Source of the DNA: Agrobacterium sp. a22-2
GTDB taxonomy: Bacteria; Pseudomonadota; Alphaproteobacteria; Rhizobiales; Rhizobiaceae
Direction of reading: 5' to 3'
DNA length: 64,000 nucleotides
NCBI RefSeq assembly: GCF_012276985.1
Contig: NZ_JAAXMM010000003.1
Span: forward strand, 124,001-188,000
Positions 1 to 8,151 of the stretch are shown here, in pieces. The position numbers were made by a program, and so were the translations under genes. A model generated the notes under the pieces. That model saw only the letters and a list, made by a program, of their open reading frames with translations, was not told where the DNA came from and searched no databases. The stretch's first letter is position 1. The number at the start of each line of letters is the position of its first letter.

Positions 1-1399
1 CGCCGGCATCGTTCGGCCGCGGCGCAAGCGCGGTCCTGGCGCGGGGCAGTGCGGAGATCACTGCAAGGTCGGACCAGATTCCAAGCGACAGGCCGGCGAG
101 ATAGGCAGCGCCCAGGGCGGACGCCTCCGGCGCATCGCACTGGAAGAGTTCGTGACCCAGCGTATCCGCCACGCATTGCATGAGGAAGGTATTCTGGCTC
201 GGTCCGCCGTCGGCATAAAGACGGCCAAGCGGTGTGGGAGACTGCGCCGACATCGCCTTGAAGACATCATGGACCTGGAAGGCCATGGAATCCGTGACCG
301 CCCGGGCCATCTGGGCGCGTGTCGTGTTGAAGGTGATGCCGGAAAAAAGCGCCCGCGCATCGGCATGCCAATGGGGTGCGCCCAGGCCGACAAAGGCCGG
401 CACGAAGCCTGGCCCCGAAGGTGCGGCGGTCGCCGCCAGGTCCACCAGCGCCTGGACATCCGGGAGGCCCAAGATCTCGACCATCCAGGGCAAGGCCGCT
501 GCCGAAACGAGGATATTGCCCTCGAATGCATAGGTCGGCTTGCCGTCGATCGACCAGGCGATCGTCGTCGTGATGCCGAGTTCAGGCGCAATGAAGCGGG
601 GCAGGGTCGTCATGATGGAAGAGCCCGTGCCGAATGTTACTTTTCCGTCACCCGGATTGAAGGCGCCATGGCCGAACAGGGCGGCGTGACTGTCCCCGAT
701 CGCCGCAGCGATCGGGATCCCATCGGCAAGTCCGGAAACGTTGCGCGTCTCCCCGAACAAGGCTGCGCTGTCGCGTACCTGCGGCAATGCCGCCTCTGGC
801 ACGCCAAACAGGTCGCAGAGGTCGTCACTCCAGACCTGACGGGTGAGATCATAGAGTTGGCTACGGGCCGCGTTCGATGCGTCACAGGCATGTATGGCGC
901 CATCCGTCAGGCAATGGATCAGCCAGGAATCGATCGTTCCGAGGCGAACAGGCCGGCCGGCGGGTGCGCGATCGAGCAGCCATTTCATCTTGGGGCCAGG
1001 GAACATCGGGTCGATCGGTAGGCCCGTCAAGGCCTGAACCGTAGCGGAATGACCGGCGGCATTCAGCTCGGCGCAGGCCGGGGCACTGCGGCGGCACTGC
1101 CAGCTGATGACCGGGCCAAGCGGTTTTCCCGTCTCGGCGTCCCAGATCGTCACGGATTCGCGCTGGTTCGAGATGGCTATTCCCAGGATCTCCACCGTCG
1201 GCCCGTTGGCAAGGCATGTGGAAATCGCCTCCTGCACGGACGCCCAGATGCGTTCCGGGCTCTGCTCGACCCAGCCCGGCTGCGGAAGGGAAAGCCCGAC
1301 GGGCGAGGCGCCGCGCGACAGGATCTCGCCCGTGGTCGCGACAAGCACCGCCTTCGAATTCGTGGTGCCCTGGTCAATGGCGAGGATCGCGGTGGTCAT
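1..1399 (-). CDS. FGGY-family carbohydrate kinase (C-terminus beyond window edge)
   Basis: An open frame of 466 codons starts at ATG 1397-1399 and runs off the left edge, so the C-terminus is missing; the family is usually about 500 residues, so most is present. It reads MTTAILAIDQGTTNSKA at the start, the FGGY ATP/phosphate loop, and carries GDSHAALFGHG near residue 236 followed by VTFGTGSS, both typical of glycerol kinase/xylulokinase-like enzymes. The expected role is ATP-dependent phosphorylation of a ketose or polyol in the cytosol. It is the last gene of a leftward unit with two transketolase halves (75-bp gap), which suggests it makes the phosphosugar those subunits consume. A GGAG ribosome site lies just upstream. 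Apulose kinase, xylulokinase or glycerol kinase cannot be told apart by eye. Confidence 0.9.
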   Translation of the reverse strand, partial: MTTAILAIDQGTTNSKAVLVATTGEILSRGASPVGLSLPQPGWVEQSPERIWASVQEAISTCLANGPTVEILGIAISNQRESVTIWDAETGKPLGPVISWQCRRSAPACAELNAAGHSATVQALTGLPIDPMFPGPKMKWLLDRAPAGRPVRLGTIDSWLIHCLTDGAIHACDASNAARSQLYDLTRQVWSDDLCDLFGVPEAALPQVRDSAALFGETRNVSGLADGIPIAAAIGDSHAALFGHGAFNPGDGKVTFGTGSSIMTTLPRFIAPELGITTTIAWSIDGKPTYAFEGNILVSAAALPWMVEILGLPDVQALVDLAATAAPSGPGFVPAFVGLGAPHWHADARALFSGITFNTTRAQMARAVTDSMAFQVHDVFKAMSAQSPTPLGRLYADGGPSQNTFLMQCVADTLGHELFQCDAPEASALGAAYLAGLSLGIWSDLAVISALPRARTALAPRPNDAG

Positions 1400-1474
1400 G
1401 CTGGCTCCGGAAAAGTGGTGGGCGCGGCCGCCGCATGGATCGGTCGCGTCCCGTTGTTATCAGCGTGAACGATG

Positions 1475-2446
1475 TCAGTTGCGAGCGGTTTTTCGGGCAA
1501 TCAATGCCTTGGCCGCCGACGCAATGCCATCAGGCGACATGCCGAATTCGTCGAGAAGGGCTTCTGCCGATCCGGTCGGTGCGAATATGCCCGGCACGCC
1601 GAGGATCTTCATCGGCACGGGAGCCTCGGCCACGACGACTTCCGCGATCGCAGAGCCAAGGCCGCCGAAGATCGAGTGTTCCTCCGCGCTCAGAATGGCG
1701 CCGGTGTCAGCTGCTGCCGCGATGATGGCATCCACATCGATGGGGCGCACGGTCGCCATGTTCAAAACACGCACCTCGATGCCTTCTGCGGCCAGCAGGT
1801 CCGCCGCTTTCATCATGCGATGGGTCAAGGTGCCGTTGGCAATCAGCGTGAGGGCATCGCCGTCGCGCAGCAGATTGGCCTTGCCGAGTTCGAACCTGTG
1901 GCCGGGGGGGAGAAGATCCGGGACGCCGACACGGGAGAGGCGCAAAAAGACCGGTCCTTGATACTGTGCCGCCCATTCCACAGCGGCCGCCGTTTCGATC
2001 GAATCGCAGGGTGCGATCACCGGCAGGTTCGGCAGCACGCGCATCCAGGCAAAATCCTCGATGGAGTGGTGCGTGGGGCCAAGCTCACCATAGGCCATGC
2101 CCGAGGAGATGCCGATCAGTTTTACATTGGCATTCGAGTAGGCGATGTCGGCCTTGACTTGTTCCAGCGACCTGCCCGTAAGAAAGCAGGAGGCGCCACA
2201 GACAAAGGGCAGAAGGCCGCCATTGGCAAGACCGGCGCCGACGCCGACCATGTTCTGTTCGGCGATGCCGACATTGACCAGTCGTTCCGGCCACTTGGCC
2301 TTGAAGCCGCCAAGCTTGGAGGATCCGACGGAATCGTTGCAAACGGCGACGATCTTGGGATTGTCCGCTCCGAGACGTTCCAGCACGGAGACAAAGGCGT
2401 CGCGGCAATCGTGGAGTTTGGGAGATGTCGTCACGGCATTCATCAT
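1475..2446 (-). CDS. Transketolase C-terminal subunit (split transketolase)
   Basis: This 323-residue protein corresponds to the pyrimidine-binding and C-terminal domains of transketolase. The motif VNVGIAEQNMVGVGAG carries the conserved Glu (residue 63) that activates the TPP aminopyrimidine, and SGMAYGELGPTHHSIEDFA is the usual substrate/cofactor loop. It should pair with the N-terminal subunit encoded just upstream; the genes overlap by four bases (ATGA), implying translational coupling. Split transketolases occur in dedicated sugar pathways, including apulose-4-phosphate transketolase AptA/AptB and DXS-like enzymes. Next to an FGGY kinase and a ribose-type importer it probably transfers a two-carbon unit from a sugar phosphate made by this cassette. 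The exact donor is unknown. Confidence 0.9.
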   Translation of the reverse strand: MMNAVTTSPKLHDCRDAFVSVLERLGADNPKIVAVCNDSVGSSKLGGFKAKWPERLVNVGIAEQNMVGVGAGLANGGLLPFVCGASCFLTGRSLEQVKADIAYSNANVKLIGISSGMAYGELGPTHHSIEDFAWMRVLPNLPVIAPCDSIETAAAVEWAAQYQGPVFLRLSRVGVPDLLPPGHRFELGKANLLRDGDALTLIANGTLTHRMMKAADLLAAEGIEVRVLNMATVRPIDVDAIIAAAADTGAILSAEEHSIFGGLGSAIAEVVVAEAPVPMKILGVPGIFAPTGSAEALLDEFGMSPDGIASAAKALIARKTARN

Positions 2447-3252
2447 AGCACCTCCGAAAGCTCGGCCACGGCAATTTTATACTGTTCGGCGTTCGGCACC
2501 TTGTGGTGCCAGTCGACCGTGTCCTGCATGAAGGAAATCCCTTGCCCCTTGTTGGTATGGGCGACGATGCAGTGCGGGCGTGTTGTGCGATGCTGCAGTG
2601 CCGGGACGATCTCGCTCATGGCGTTGCCGTCGATTTCCGTGACGTCCCAGCCGAAGGCTTCCAGCTTGGAGGGAAAGGGGGCCAGGTTGTTGGTGTCCTT
2701 CAGCGACGCACCCTGCTGGAAACGATTGTGGTCGATGATGAGGGTCAGGTTATCGAGGTTGAACTGGGCTGCCGATGAAATCGCCTCCCAGTTCGAACCC
2801 TCCTGCATCTCGCCGTCACCTGTCAGCACGTAAGTGTGATAGCCGGCGCCCGTCAGCTTGGCGGCCTTGGCCATGCCGACCGCGACCGGGAGCCCGTGGC
2901 CCAGAGGTCCGGTATTTGTCTCGACGCCGGGCACCTTGTTGCAGTTCGGGTGTCCGTTGAGTCGCGAGTGCGGCTTCAGGAAGGTCGAGATTTCCTCCTC
3001 CGGCAGGAAGCCGCGCTTGGCGAGCGTGACGTAAAGTGCCAGCGCGACATGACCCTTCGACAGCACGAACCGATCGCGGTCCGGGTGTTTCGGCTGTTCC
3101 GGCCAGAGGCGCAGCACCTGAAAATAGAGCGCGGTCAGGATGTCGATGGCCGACATTTCGCCGCCGATATGGCCGGCGCCTGCTTCGTAAACCGCTTGCA
3201 GATCGCGAAGGCGTATCTGTCGGGCGATGCGGTCGAGATCATTCGGCTGCAT
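2443..3252 (-). CDS. Transketolase N-terminal (TPP-binding) subunit
   Basis: This 269-residue protein is the diphosphate-binding half of transketolase. It shows GHIGG (residues 28-31), FVLSKGHVA (62-70), GPLGHGLPVAVG (115-126) and the TPP/Mg motif GDGEMQEGSNWEA, starting at residue 145 and closing with the IDHN Asn at 176. It lacks the pyrimidine domain, which the next gene supplies, so the functional enzyme should be an alpha2beta2 assembly. It is the first gene of the leftward unit, with ATG at 3250-3252. The 212-bp region to the divergent ABC permease holds AT-rich repeats that may be operators. Size and layout fit AptA-type or other split transketolases; housekeeping transketolases are single chains of about 660 residues. 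Confidence 0.9.
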   Translation of the reverse strand: MQPNDLDRIARQIRLRDLQAVYEAGAGHIGGEMSAIDILTALYFQVLRLWPEQPKHPDRDRFVLSKGHVALALYVTLAKRGFLPEEEISTFLKPHSRLNGHPNCNKVPGVETNTGPLGHGLPVAVGMAKAAKLTGAGYHTYVLTGDGEMQEGSNWEAISSAAQFNLDNLTLIIDHNRFQQGASLKDTNNLAPFPSKLEAFGWDVTEIDGNAMSEIVPALQHRTTRPHCIVAHTNKGQGISFMQDTVDWHHKVPNAEQYKIAVAELSEVL

Positions 3253-3464
3253 GAAATCCTCGTCGTGAATAATTATGCTATTGCCAATATAATTGCATTT
3301 GCTGCCGGGGTGTCAAGCCAGAGACGCGAAAATAATCCGGCGCCGATTGCTCGATGGGTGGTTGACAGGGTGCAGTTTGATCGGATACGAATTTCCACAC
3401 AAGCATGAATATTTATGCTATACCGAAAGCCAAGCGGTGCGGTGCATGAAACTGGGAGGGCTGG
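3253..3464. promoter_or_regulatory. Divergent promoter region with a repeated AT-rich motif
   Basis: This gap separates the leftward transketolase-kinase unit from the rightward sugar ABC operon, so both promoters must lie here. Two near-identical 16-mers are present in the same orientation, TGAATAATTATGCTAT at 3266-3281 and TGAATATTTATGCTAT at 3406-3421 (15 of 16 identical), 140 bp apart and each close to one gene start. The block is clearly more AT-rich than its surroundings. The arrangement suggests one regulator binding at both ends; that regulator is not in the cassette within this window. Confidence 0.55.
3402..3419. promoter_or_regulatory. Candidate operator palindrome before the sugar ABC operon
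   Basis: AGCATGAATATTTATGCT is an 18-bp inverted repeat, AGCAT-N-AATATT-N-ATGCT, symmetrical except for one base pair. It lies about 45 bp upstream of the permease start and overlaps the second copy of the direct repeat described for this intergenic region. Size and symmetry suit a dimeric repressor of the GntR, LacI or DeoR type. The sequence shows the palindrome directly; its function is inferred. Confidence 0.45.
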
Positions 3465-4439
3465 ATGCTCGCGTCCGTGAAAGATGAAAACAGAACCGTA
3501 AGCTCGGGCGTGTTTTCCGTGCTGAGAGGGGCGACAGGGCCGCTGATCGGGCTTATCCTGCTGTGCATCTTCCTATCCTTTGCGACCGACAAGTTCATGT
3601 CCGTTCGCAACCTCCTCAATATCCTCGACCAGATCACCGTGCTCGGGATCATGGCGGTCGGCATGACCCTGGTGATCCTGATCGGTGGCATCGATCTCGC
3701 GGTCGGTTCGGTCATGGCCCTGACCATGATGGTCATGGGATATCTCGCCAATCAGGTCGGTTTTCCACTGGTGTTGGGAATAGGGCTGGCGCTGGTTGCC
3801 GCCGGTGTCACCGGCGCGATATCCGGGATCTTAATCACCGCACTCGGGGTGCCCGCCTTCATCGCAACGCTTGCCATGATGTCTGTCGCACGCGGCCTTG
3901 CCAATATGATCACCGACGGCCAACAGATCGTCGGATTTCCGACATGGTTCAGCCTGCTCGCCTATACCCGCTTCGGCGGATTCCTGACCCTGACCGTGGC
4001 CATCATGCTGATCGTCTTCGTGCTCGGCTGGCTCTATCTGCGCTACACGTCGGGCGGCCGTTCGCTCTATGCGATCGGCGGCAATCAGGAAGTGGCGCGT
4101 CTCGCCGGCATCAACGTCAATCTCTACACAGTCGGAGTTTATGTCGTCTCTGGTCTGTTGGCAGGGCTTGCCGGCGTCGTCCTGGCGATGCGGCTGGACT
4201 CCGTCCAGCCGACGGCAGGTGTCTCCTATGAACTCGATACGATTGCAGCCGTCGTCATCGGCGGTACCAGCCTCAGCGGCGGCAAGGGCGGCATCCTCGG
4301 CACCATCATCGGCGTGCTGATCATTGGCGTCCTGCGCAATGGCCTCAACCTGCTGGGTGTTTCACCCTTTACGCAGGCGGTCGTCATCGGCGTGGTCATT
4401 GCCCTTGCGGTTGCGGCGGAGGCCTTCAAACGAAAATGA
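3465..4439 (+). CDS. Ribose-type sugar ABC transporter permease
   Basis: This 324-residue, very hydrophobic protein of the RbsC/BPD_transp_2 family has about eight to ten membrane segments. The family's cytoplasmic coupling loop is recognisable as GGNQEVARLAGINV, and the C-terminal GGTSLSGGKGGILGTIIGVL segment is characteristic of RbsC, XylH and EryF-type permeases. It should form the membrane channel for the binding protein and ATPase encoded next. It starts at ATG 3465 after a GGGAGGG ribosome site. The order permease, binding protein, ATPase is less common than ATPase first. The substrate cannot be read from the sequence; the context suggests a pentose, branched pentose or polyol. Confidence 0.9.
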   Translation: MLASVKDENRTVSSGVFSVLRGATGPLIGLILLCIFLSFATDKFMSVRNLLNILDQITVLGIMAVGMTLVILIGGIDLAVGSVMALTMMVMGYLANQVGFPLVLGIGLALVAAGVTGAISGILITALGVPAFIATLAMMSVARGLANMITDGQQIVGFPTWFSLLAYTRFGGFLTLTVAIMLIVFVLGWLYLRYTSGGRSLYAIGGNQEVARLAGINVNLYTVGVYVVSGLLAGLAGVVLAMRLDSVQPTAGVSYELDTIAAVVIGGTSLSGGKGGILGTIIGVLIIGVLRNGLNLLGVSPFTQAVVIGVVIALAVAAEAFKRK

Positions 4440-4561
4440 AATTTGGCTTTGCGCCAAAGTCTGGCGGCCCTGCCGCTAGTTCACCGCCCGGCGAGACGCC
4501 AGGCTAAAACTTCGGTCCTGCGATGGTAGCGGGTGCCCGAATCCAACGGAGGAGATCTACC

Positions 4562-5497
4562 ATGAAAATCAAGACTGTTCTTCTGGCTGCCGCAGCATTG
4601 GCGACCACGGCCCTCATTCCCCTCGGCGCTTCGGCAGCTGAAGTGAAGAAGATCGGCCTCGCGGTTTCCAACCTGCAGGCCGACTACTTCAACCAGATCA
4701 AGATCGGTGTCGAAAGCTATGCCAAGGAGAAGGGCATTGAGGTCATCACCGTCGACGCCAAGAATGACGGAGCGACCCAGGTCAGCCAGGTTCAGGACCT
4801 GCTGACGCAGGGCATCGATGCCTTCATCTACATTCCCGCCGGCGCTGCGGCTGCCGCAGTCCCGACCCGTCTCGCCAAGGAAGCCGGCATCCCCGTCGTC
4901 AACGTCGACCGCAACGCCGACGGCGCACCGGGCGACACCTTCATTGCCACCGACAACGCCACATCCGCCTACGAAGTCTGCAAGCACATCATCGGCCTGG
5001 CGGGCGGCAAGGGCAAGATGCTGATGATCCACGGCCAGAAGGGCACGACACCGGAAGTCGAGCGCACCAAGGGCTGCATGAAGGCGATCGGCGAAAACGC
5101 GGGCGTCGAGCTCGTGGCCGAGCAGTGGAGCGAGCAGTGGTCCCAGGCCGAAGGCCTCAACATCGGCCAGAACCTGCTCCAGGCAAACCCTGAAGTCTCG
5201 CTGATCTTCGCCCAGGCGGACGGCTTGGCGCTCGGTGCCGCTCAGGCCGTCAAGGTCTCGGGTGTGTCGCAGCGCATCTATGTCGGTGGTTTCGACGGCG
5301 ACACGACGGCTCTGCCGATCCTTGCCCAGGGCGGCTTCGATGCGACGGCAACCCAGCAGGTCCGCGGCATTGGTCGCCTGGCCGTCGACAGCGCCATCAA
5401 GCTGGCTGCCGGCGAGAAGCTGCCGGCCGAGCAACTGCTTCCGGGCTTCCTGACGACGCCGGAAAATGCAGCCAAGTACGTCGCCGAGCATCCCTGA
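4562..5497 (+). CDS. Sugar ABC transporter periplasmic binding protein
   Basis: This 311-residue protein of the RbsB/peripla_BP_4 type has a clear signal peptide (MKIKTVLLAAAALATTALIP, cleaved near ASA-AEV). The chosen ATG at 4562 sits behind GGAGGAG; an in-frame ATG 39 bp further upstream would add an arginine-rich extension before the signal peptide and is unlikely. Conserved features are the N-terminal KKIGLAVSNLQADYF strand, NVDRNADGAPGDTF and the C-terminal GGFDGD and ATQQ motifs of pentose/ribose-binding proteins. It captures the sugar in the periplasm for the permease encoded upstream and the ATPase downstream. Confidence 0.92.
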   Translation: MKIKTVLLAAAALATTALIPLGASAAEVKKIGLAVSNLQADYFNQIKIGVESYAKEKGIEVITVDAKNDGATQVSQVQDLLTQGIDAFIYIPAGAAAAAVPTRLAKEAGIPVVNVDRNADGAPGDTFIATDNATSAYEVCKHIIGLAGGKGKMLMIHGQKGTTPEVERTKGCMKAIGENAGVELVAEQWSEQWSQAEGLNIGQNLLQANPEVSLIFAQADGLALGAAQAVKVSGVSQRIYVGGFDGDTTALPILAQGGFDATATQQVRGIGRLAVDSAIKLAAGEKLPAEQLLPGFLTTPENAAKYVAEHP

Positions 5498-5518
5498 TCC
5501 ACAGCGGAAGATAGTGCC

Positions 5519-7012
5519 ATGACTGCCAAGGACCTCCCTCCCATCCTTTCCCTCCGCCAGATCCGTAAGGTCTACGGGTCGCTGGAGGTGCTCCACGGCA
5601 TCGATCTCGATGTCGGGGCAGGGGAAGTCGTGGCACTGCTTGGCGAGAACGGTGCAGGAAAGTCGACTCTTTCGAGGATCGTTTCCGGCGCCGTTCAGCC
5701 ATCCGCCGGCGACATGACATGGTTCGGGGCGCCCTACGCCCCGGCCTCTCCCCGTGACGCGATGGATGTCGGTGTCGGCATGATCCACCAGGAGCTCAAG
5801 CTCCTGCCGCAGTTGTCCATTGCCGAAAACGTCTTCGTCGGGCGCTACCTTATGAAGGGCGGTCGCATAGATCGCCATGCCATGGAGGAGCGAGCCCATG
5901 CCGGCTTGCAGCGCCTGGGGCTGGATGTCTCGCCTCGCCGCGTGGTGGAAGGTCTCTCCACGGCAAAACAGCAGCTGATCGAGATCGCCAAGGCGATGAC
6001 GCTCAATGCCAAGCTGCTCATTCTCGACGAGCCGACGGCAGCGCTGGGCGGCGATGAAACGCAGCTGTTGTTCCGGCAGATCGAACGCCTGAAGGCCGAT
6101 GGCGTCGGCATCATCTATATTTCTCATCGGTTGGAGGAAATCCGGCAGATCGCCGACCGGATCGTCGTCATGCGCGACGGTTCCAAGGTGCAGGAATTCG
6201 ACAGCGGCGACGTGCCGGTTCGCACCATCGTGGAGGCCATGGTCGGCCGCTCGCTGGAGCGCATGTTCCCGGCCATTCCCGAGCCGCAACAGGATGTGAC
6301 GCTGGAAGTGCGCAGCCTCTCGTCCCCGGCTGGGACCTTCAACAATATCAATTTCTCGGTCCGGCGCGGCGAAGTCTTCGGGATCGCCGGCCTGGTCGGA
6401 GCGGGCCGAACCGAACTGGTGCGCGCCATCACAGGCGCCGATCCGATTGCCAGCGGCGACGTCCTGCTGAATGGCGAGGCCATCCCTTTGCGCTCGCCGC
6501 GCGACGCGATCCGCCGCGGCATTGTTCTGGTGCCCGAAGATCGCAAGCTCCAGGGCCTCGTTCTGGAGCATTCCATCCAGGAAAACATCGGTTATGCCAA
6601 CCTGGAGGAAGTCTCGCGTCGCGGTTGGGTGACGTCGCGGCGGCTCAGCCAGTTTGCCGACGCCTATATCCAGAAATTCGGGGTCAAGGGTCGCGGCGGC
6701 CAGAATGCCGGAGAACTGTCCGGGGGCAATCAGCAAAAGGTGGTGCTGGCGAAATGGCTCGCCCGCAAGCCGAAAGTCGTCGTCCTGGACGAGCCGACCC
6801 GCGGCATCGATGTGGGCGCGCGGTCGTCGATCTACGATACGATCATGGATCTGGCCCGCGAGGGCGTGGCTGTGATTGTGGTGAGCTCGGATCTGGAAGA
6901 AGTGCTGGGCGTCTCCAATCGCATCATGGTCATGGCGCAAGGAAAGCAGGCCGGTATCCTGGACCGCAAGGACGCCAACGACGTCTCGGTCATGGAACTG
7001 GCAACGATTTGA
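5519..7012 (+). CDS. Sugar ABC transporter ATP-binding protein (tandem domains)
   Basis: This 497-residue protein has two fused ABC domains, as in RbsA, XylG and MglA. The N-terminal domain carries an intact Walker A, GENGAGKST (residues 42-50), a relaxed signature LSTAKQQLIEIAK and Walker B LLILDEPTAALGG. The C-terminal domain has the degenerate Walker A GLVGAGRTELV usual in this family, the signature LSGGNQQKVVLAKWL near residue 400 and VVVLDEPTRGIDVGAR. It energises uptake with the preceding permease and binding protein. It starts 21 bp after the binding-protein stop and ends 16 bp before the dehydrogenase, consistent with one transcript. Confidence 0.93.
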   Translation: MTAKDLPPILSLRQIRKVYGSLEVLHGIDLDVGAGEVVALLGENGAGKSTLSRIVSGAVQPSAGDMTWFGAPYAPASPRDAMDVGVGMIHQELKLLPQLSIAENVFVGRYLMKGGRIDRHAMEERAHAGLQRLGLDVSPRRVVEGLSTAKQQLIEIAKAMTLNAKLLILDEPTAALGGDETQLLFRQIERLKADGVGIIYISHRLEEIRQIADRIVVMRDGSKVQEFDSGDVPVRTIVEAMVGRSLERMFPAIPEPQQDVTLEVRSLSSPAGTFNNINFSVRRGEVFGIAGLVGAGRTELVRAITGADPIASGDVLLNGEAIPLRSPRDAIRRGIVLVPEDRKLQGLVLEHSIQENIGYANLEEVSRRGWVTSRRLSQFADAYIQKFGVKGRGGQNAGELSGGNQQKVVLAKWLARKPKVVVLDEPTRGIDVGARSSIYDTIMDLAREGVAVIVVSSDLEEVLGVSNRIMVMAQGKQAGILDRKDANDVSVMELATI

Positions 7013-7028
7013 AAGGGAATCGAAATTC

Positions 7029-7817
7029 ATGTCGGACATCACACTGAATGCACCAAAGCTGTTTGATCTTAGCGGCAATGTCGCCTTGGTCACGGGGGCG
7101 GGCAGCGGCATAGGCCAGCGGATCGCCATAGGACTTGCCCAATGCGGCGCCGATGTCGCGTTGCTGGACAGGCGCACGGACGAGGGCCTTGCCGATACCG
7201 CAAAATTCATCGAGGCGACCGGCCGCCGCAGCATCAGGATCGCTGCCGATGTCACGCAGTCGGCTGCGCTGAACGACGCCGTCGCGCGCACGGAAGCGGA
7301 ACTGGGGCCGCTGACCCTGGCCGTCAACGCGGCCGGTATCGCCAATGCCAATCCGGCTGAAGAGATGGAGGAGAGCCAGTTTCAGACGATGATGGACATC
7401 AACCTGAAGGGCGTCTTCCTGTCCTGCCAGGCTGAAGCCCGAGCCATGCTGAAGAACGGCCGCGGATCGATCGTCAATATCGCCTCCATGTCCGGGGTGA
7501 TCGTCAATCGCGGCCTGAACCAGTGCCACTACAATGCGTCGAAGGCCGGCGTCATCCACATGTCGAAATCCATGGCCATGGAATGGGTGGGCCGCGGCAT
7601 TCGGGTCAATACCATCAGCCCAGGCTACACGGCGACCCCGATGAATACACGCCCCGAAATGGTCCACCAGACCAAGCTGTTTGAGGAACAGACGCCGATG
7701 CAGCGCATGGCGACGGTCAACGAGATGGTCGGACCGGCGGTCTTTCTCCTGTCGGATGCGGCAAGCTTCGTCACGGGCGTCGATCTGCTCGTCGATGGCG
7801 GTTTCTGCTGCTGGTGA
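7029..7817 (+). CDS. Short-chain dehydrogenase/reductase (sugar or polyol oxidoreductase)
   Basis: This 262-residue classical SDR shows the cofactor loop TGAGSGIG (residues 22-29), Asp46 in LLDRR (suggesting NAD preference), NAAGI, the catalytic Ser in IASMSG and Tyr168/Lys172 in HYNASKAG. The C-terminal VDGGFCCW tail is typical of SDRs found with sugar and polyol importers in Rhizobiales. Placed last in the ABC operon, it probably oxidises an imported polyol to a ketose, or the reverse, ahead of the FGGY kinase. The specific substrate is not identifiable. A T-rich stretch about 40 bp downstream could mark the transcript end before the riboswitch. Confidence 0.88.
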   Translation: MSDITLNAPKLFDLSGNVALVTGAGSGIGQRIAIGLAQCGADVALLDRRTDEGLADTAKFIEATGRRSIRIAADVTQSAALNDAVARTEAELGPLTLAVNAAGIANANPAEEMEESQFQTMMDINLKGVFLSCQAEARAMLKNGRGSIVNIASMSGVIVNRGLNQCHYNASKAGVIHMSKSMAMEWVGRGIRVNTISPGYTATPMNTRPEMVHQTKLFEEQTPMQRMATVNEMVGPAVFLLSDAASFVTGVDLLVDGGFCCW

Positions 7818-7897
7818 GCCGGCCGGGTCGCCTGGAATCTGCAGCGATTTTTCTTTAGCGCTTGAAATTGCTCCGGAAGTATACTTATCTTTCGATT

Positions 7898-8033
7898 GTT
7901 CTCAGGGCGGGGTGCAATTCCCCACCGGCGGTATCCGGCTTTGCCGGGAGCCCGCGAGCGCTTCCACTTCGGTGGAAGGCAGCAGATCCGGTGCGATGCC
8001 GGAGCCGACGGTCACAGTCCGGATGAAAGAGGA
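7898..8033 (+). promoter_or_regulatory. FMN riboswitch (RFN element) upstream of ribB
   Basis: The conserved RFN core is directly readable: CAGGGCGGGGTGCAATTCCC near the 5' side, then ACCGGCGGTA, AGCCCGCGAGCG, a variable hairpin, GATCCGGTG, GCCGACGGTCACAGTCCGGA and the closing GATGAAAGAGG. FMN binding should lower ribB expression. A TATACT at 7880-7885 could be the -10 element, placing the transcript start just ahead of the aptamer; no good -35 was seen. The expression platform (8034-8151) lacks a strong U-tract terminator. AAGGG at 8084-8088 can pair with CCCTT at 8134-8138 next to the ribB ribosome site, so translational control is more likely. Confidence 0.93.
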
Positions 8034-8151
8034 CAACGTCTGCGACGCCACCCGCAAGGGGAAGGCGTAGGCTTTGTTCGCCCAAGGGATGGATGGCGGC
8101 CGGAAGGCCGTGGTTTGGCCGCACATGCGGTGACCCTTGAAAGGCACAGGA

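Noticed and set aside
152..1021. Plus-strand open frame of about 289 codons near the left edge
   Set aside because: Antisense to the FGGY kinase, whose continuous frame from 1399 leftward has clear kinase motifs.
4481..7351. Very long open frame on the minus strand (about 956 codons)
   Set aside because: It lies antisense to the well-supported sugar-binding protein, ABC ATPase and SDR genes; its translation has no family motif and a His/Arg/Asp-rich makeup typical of shadow frames in GC-rich DNA.
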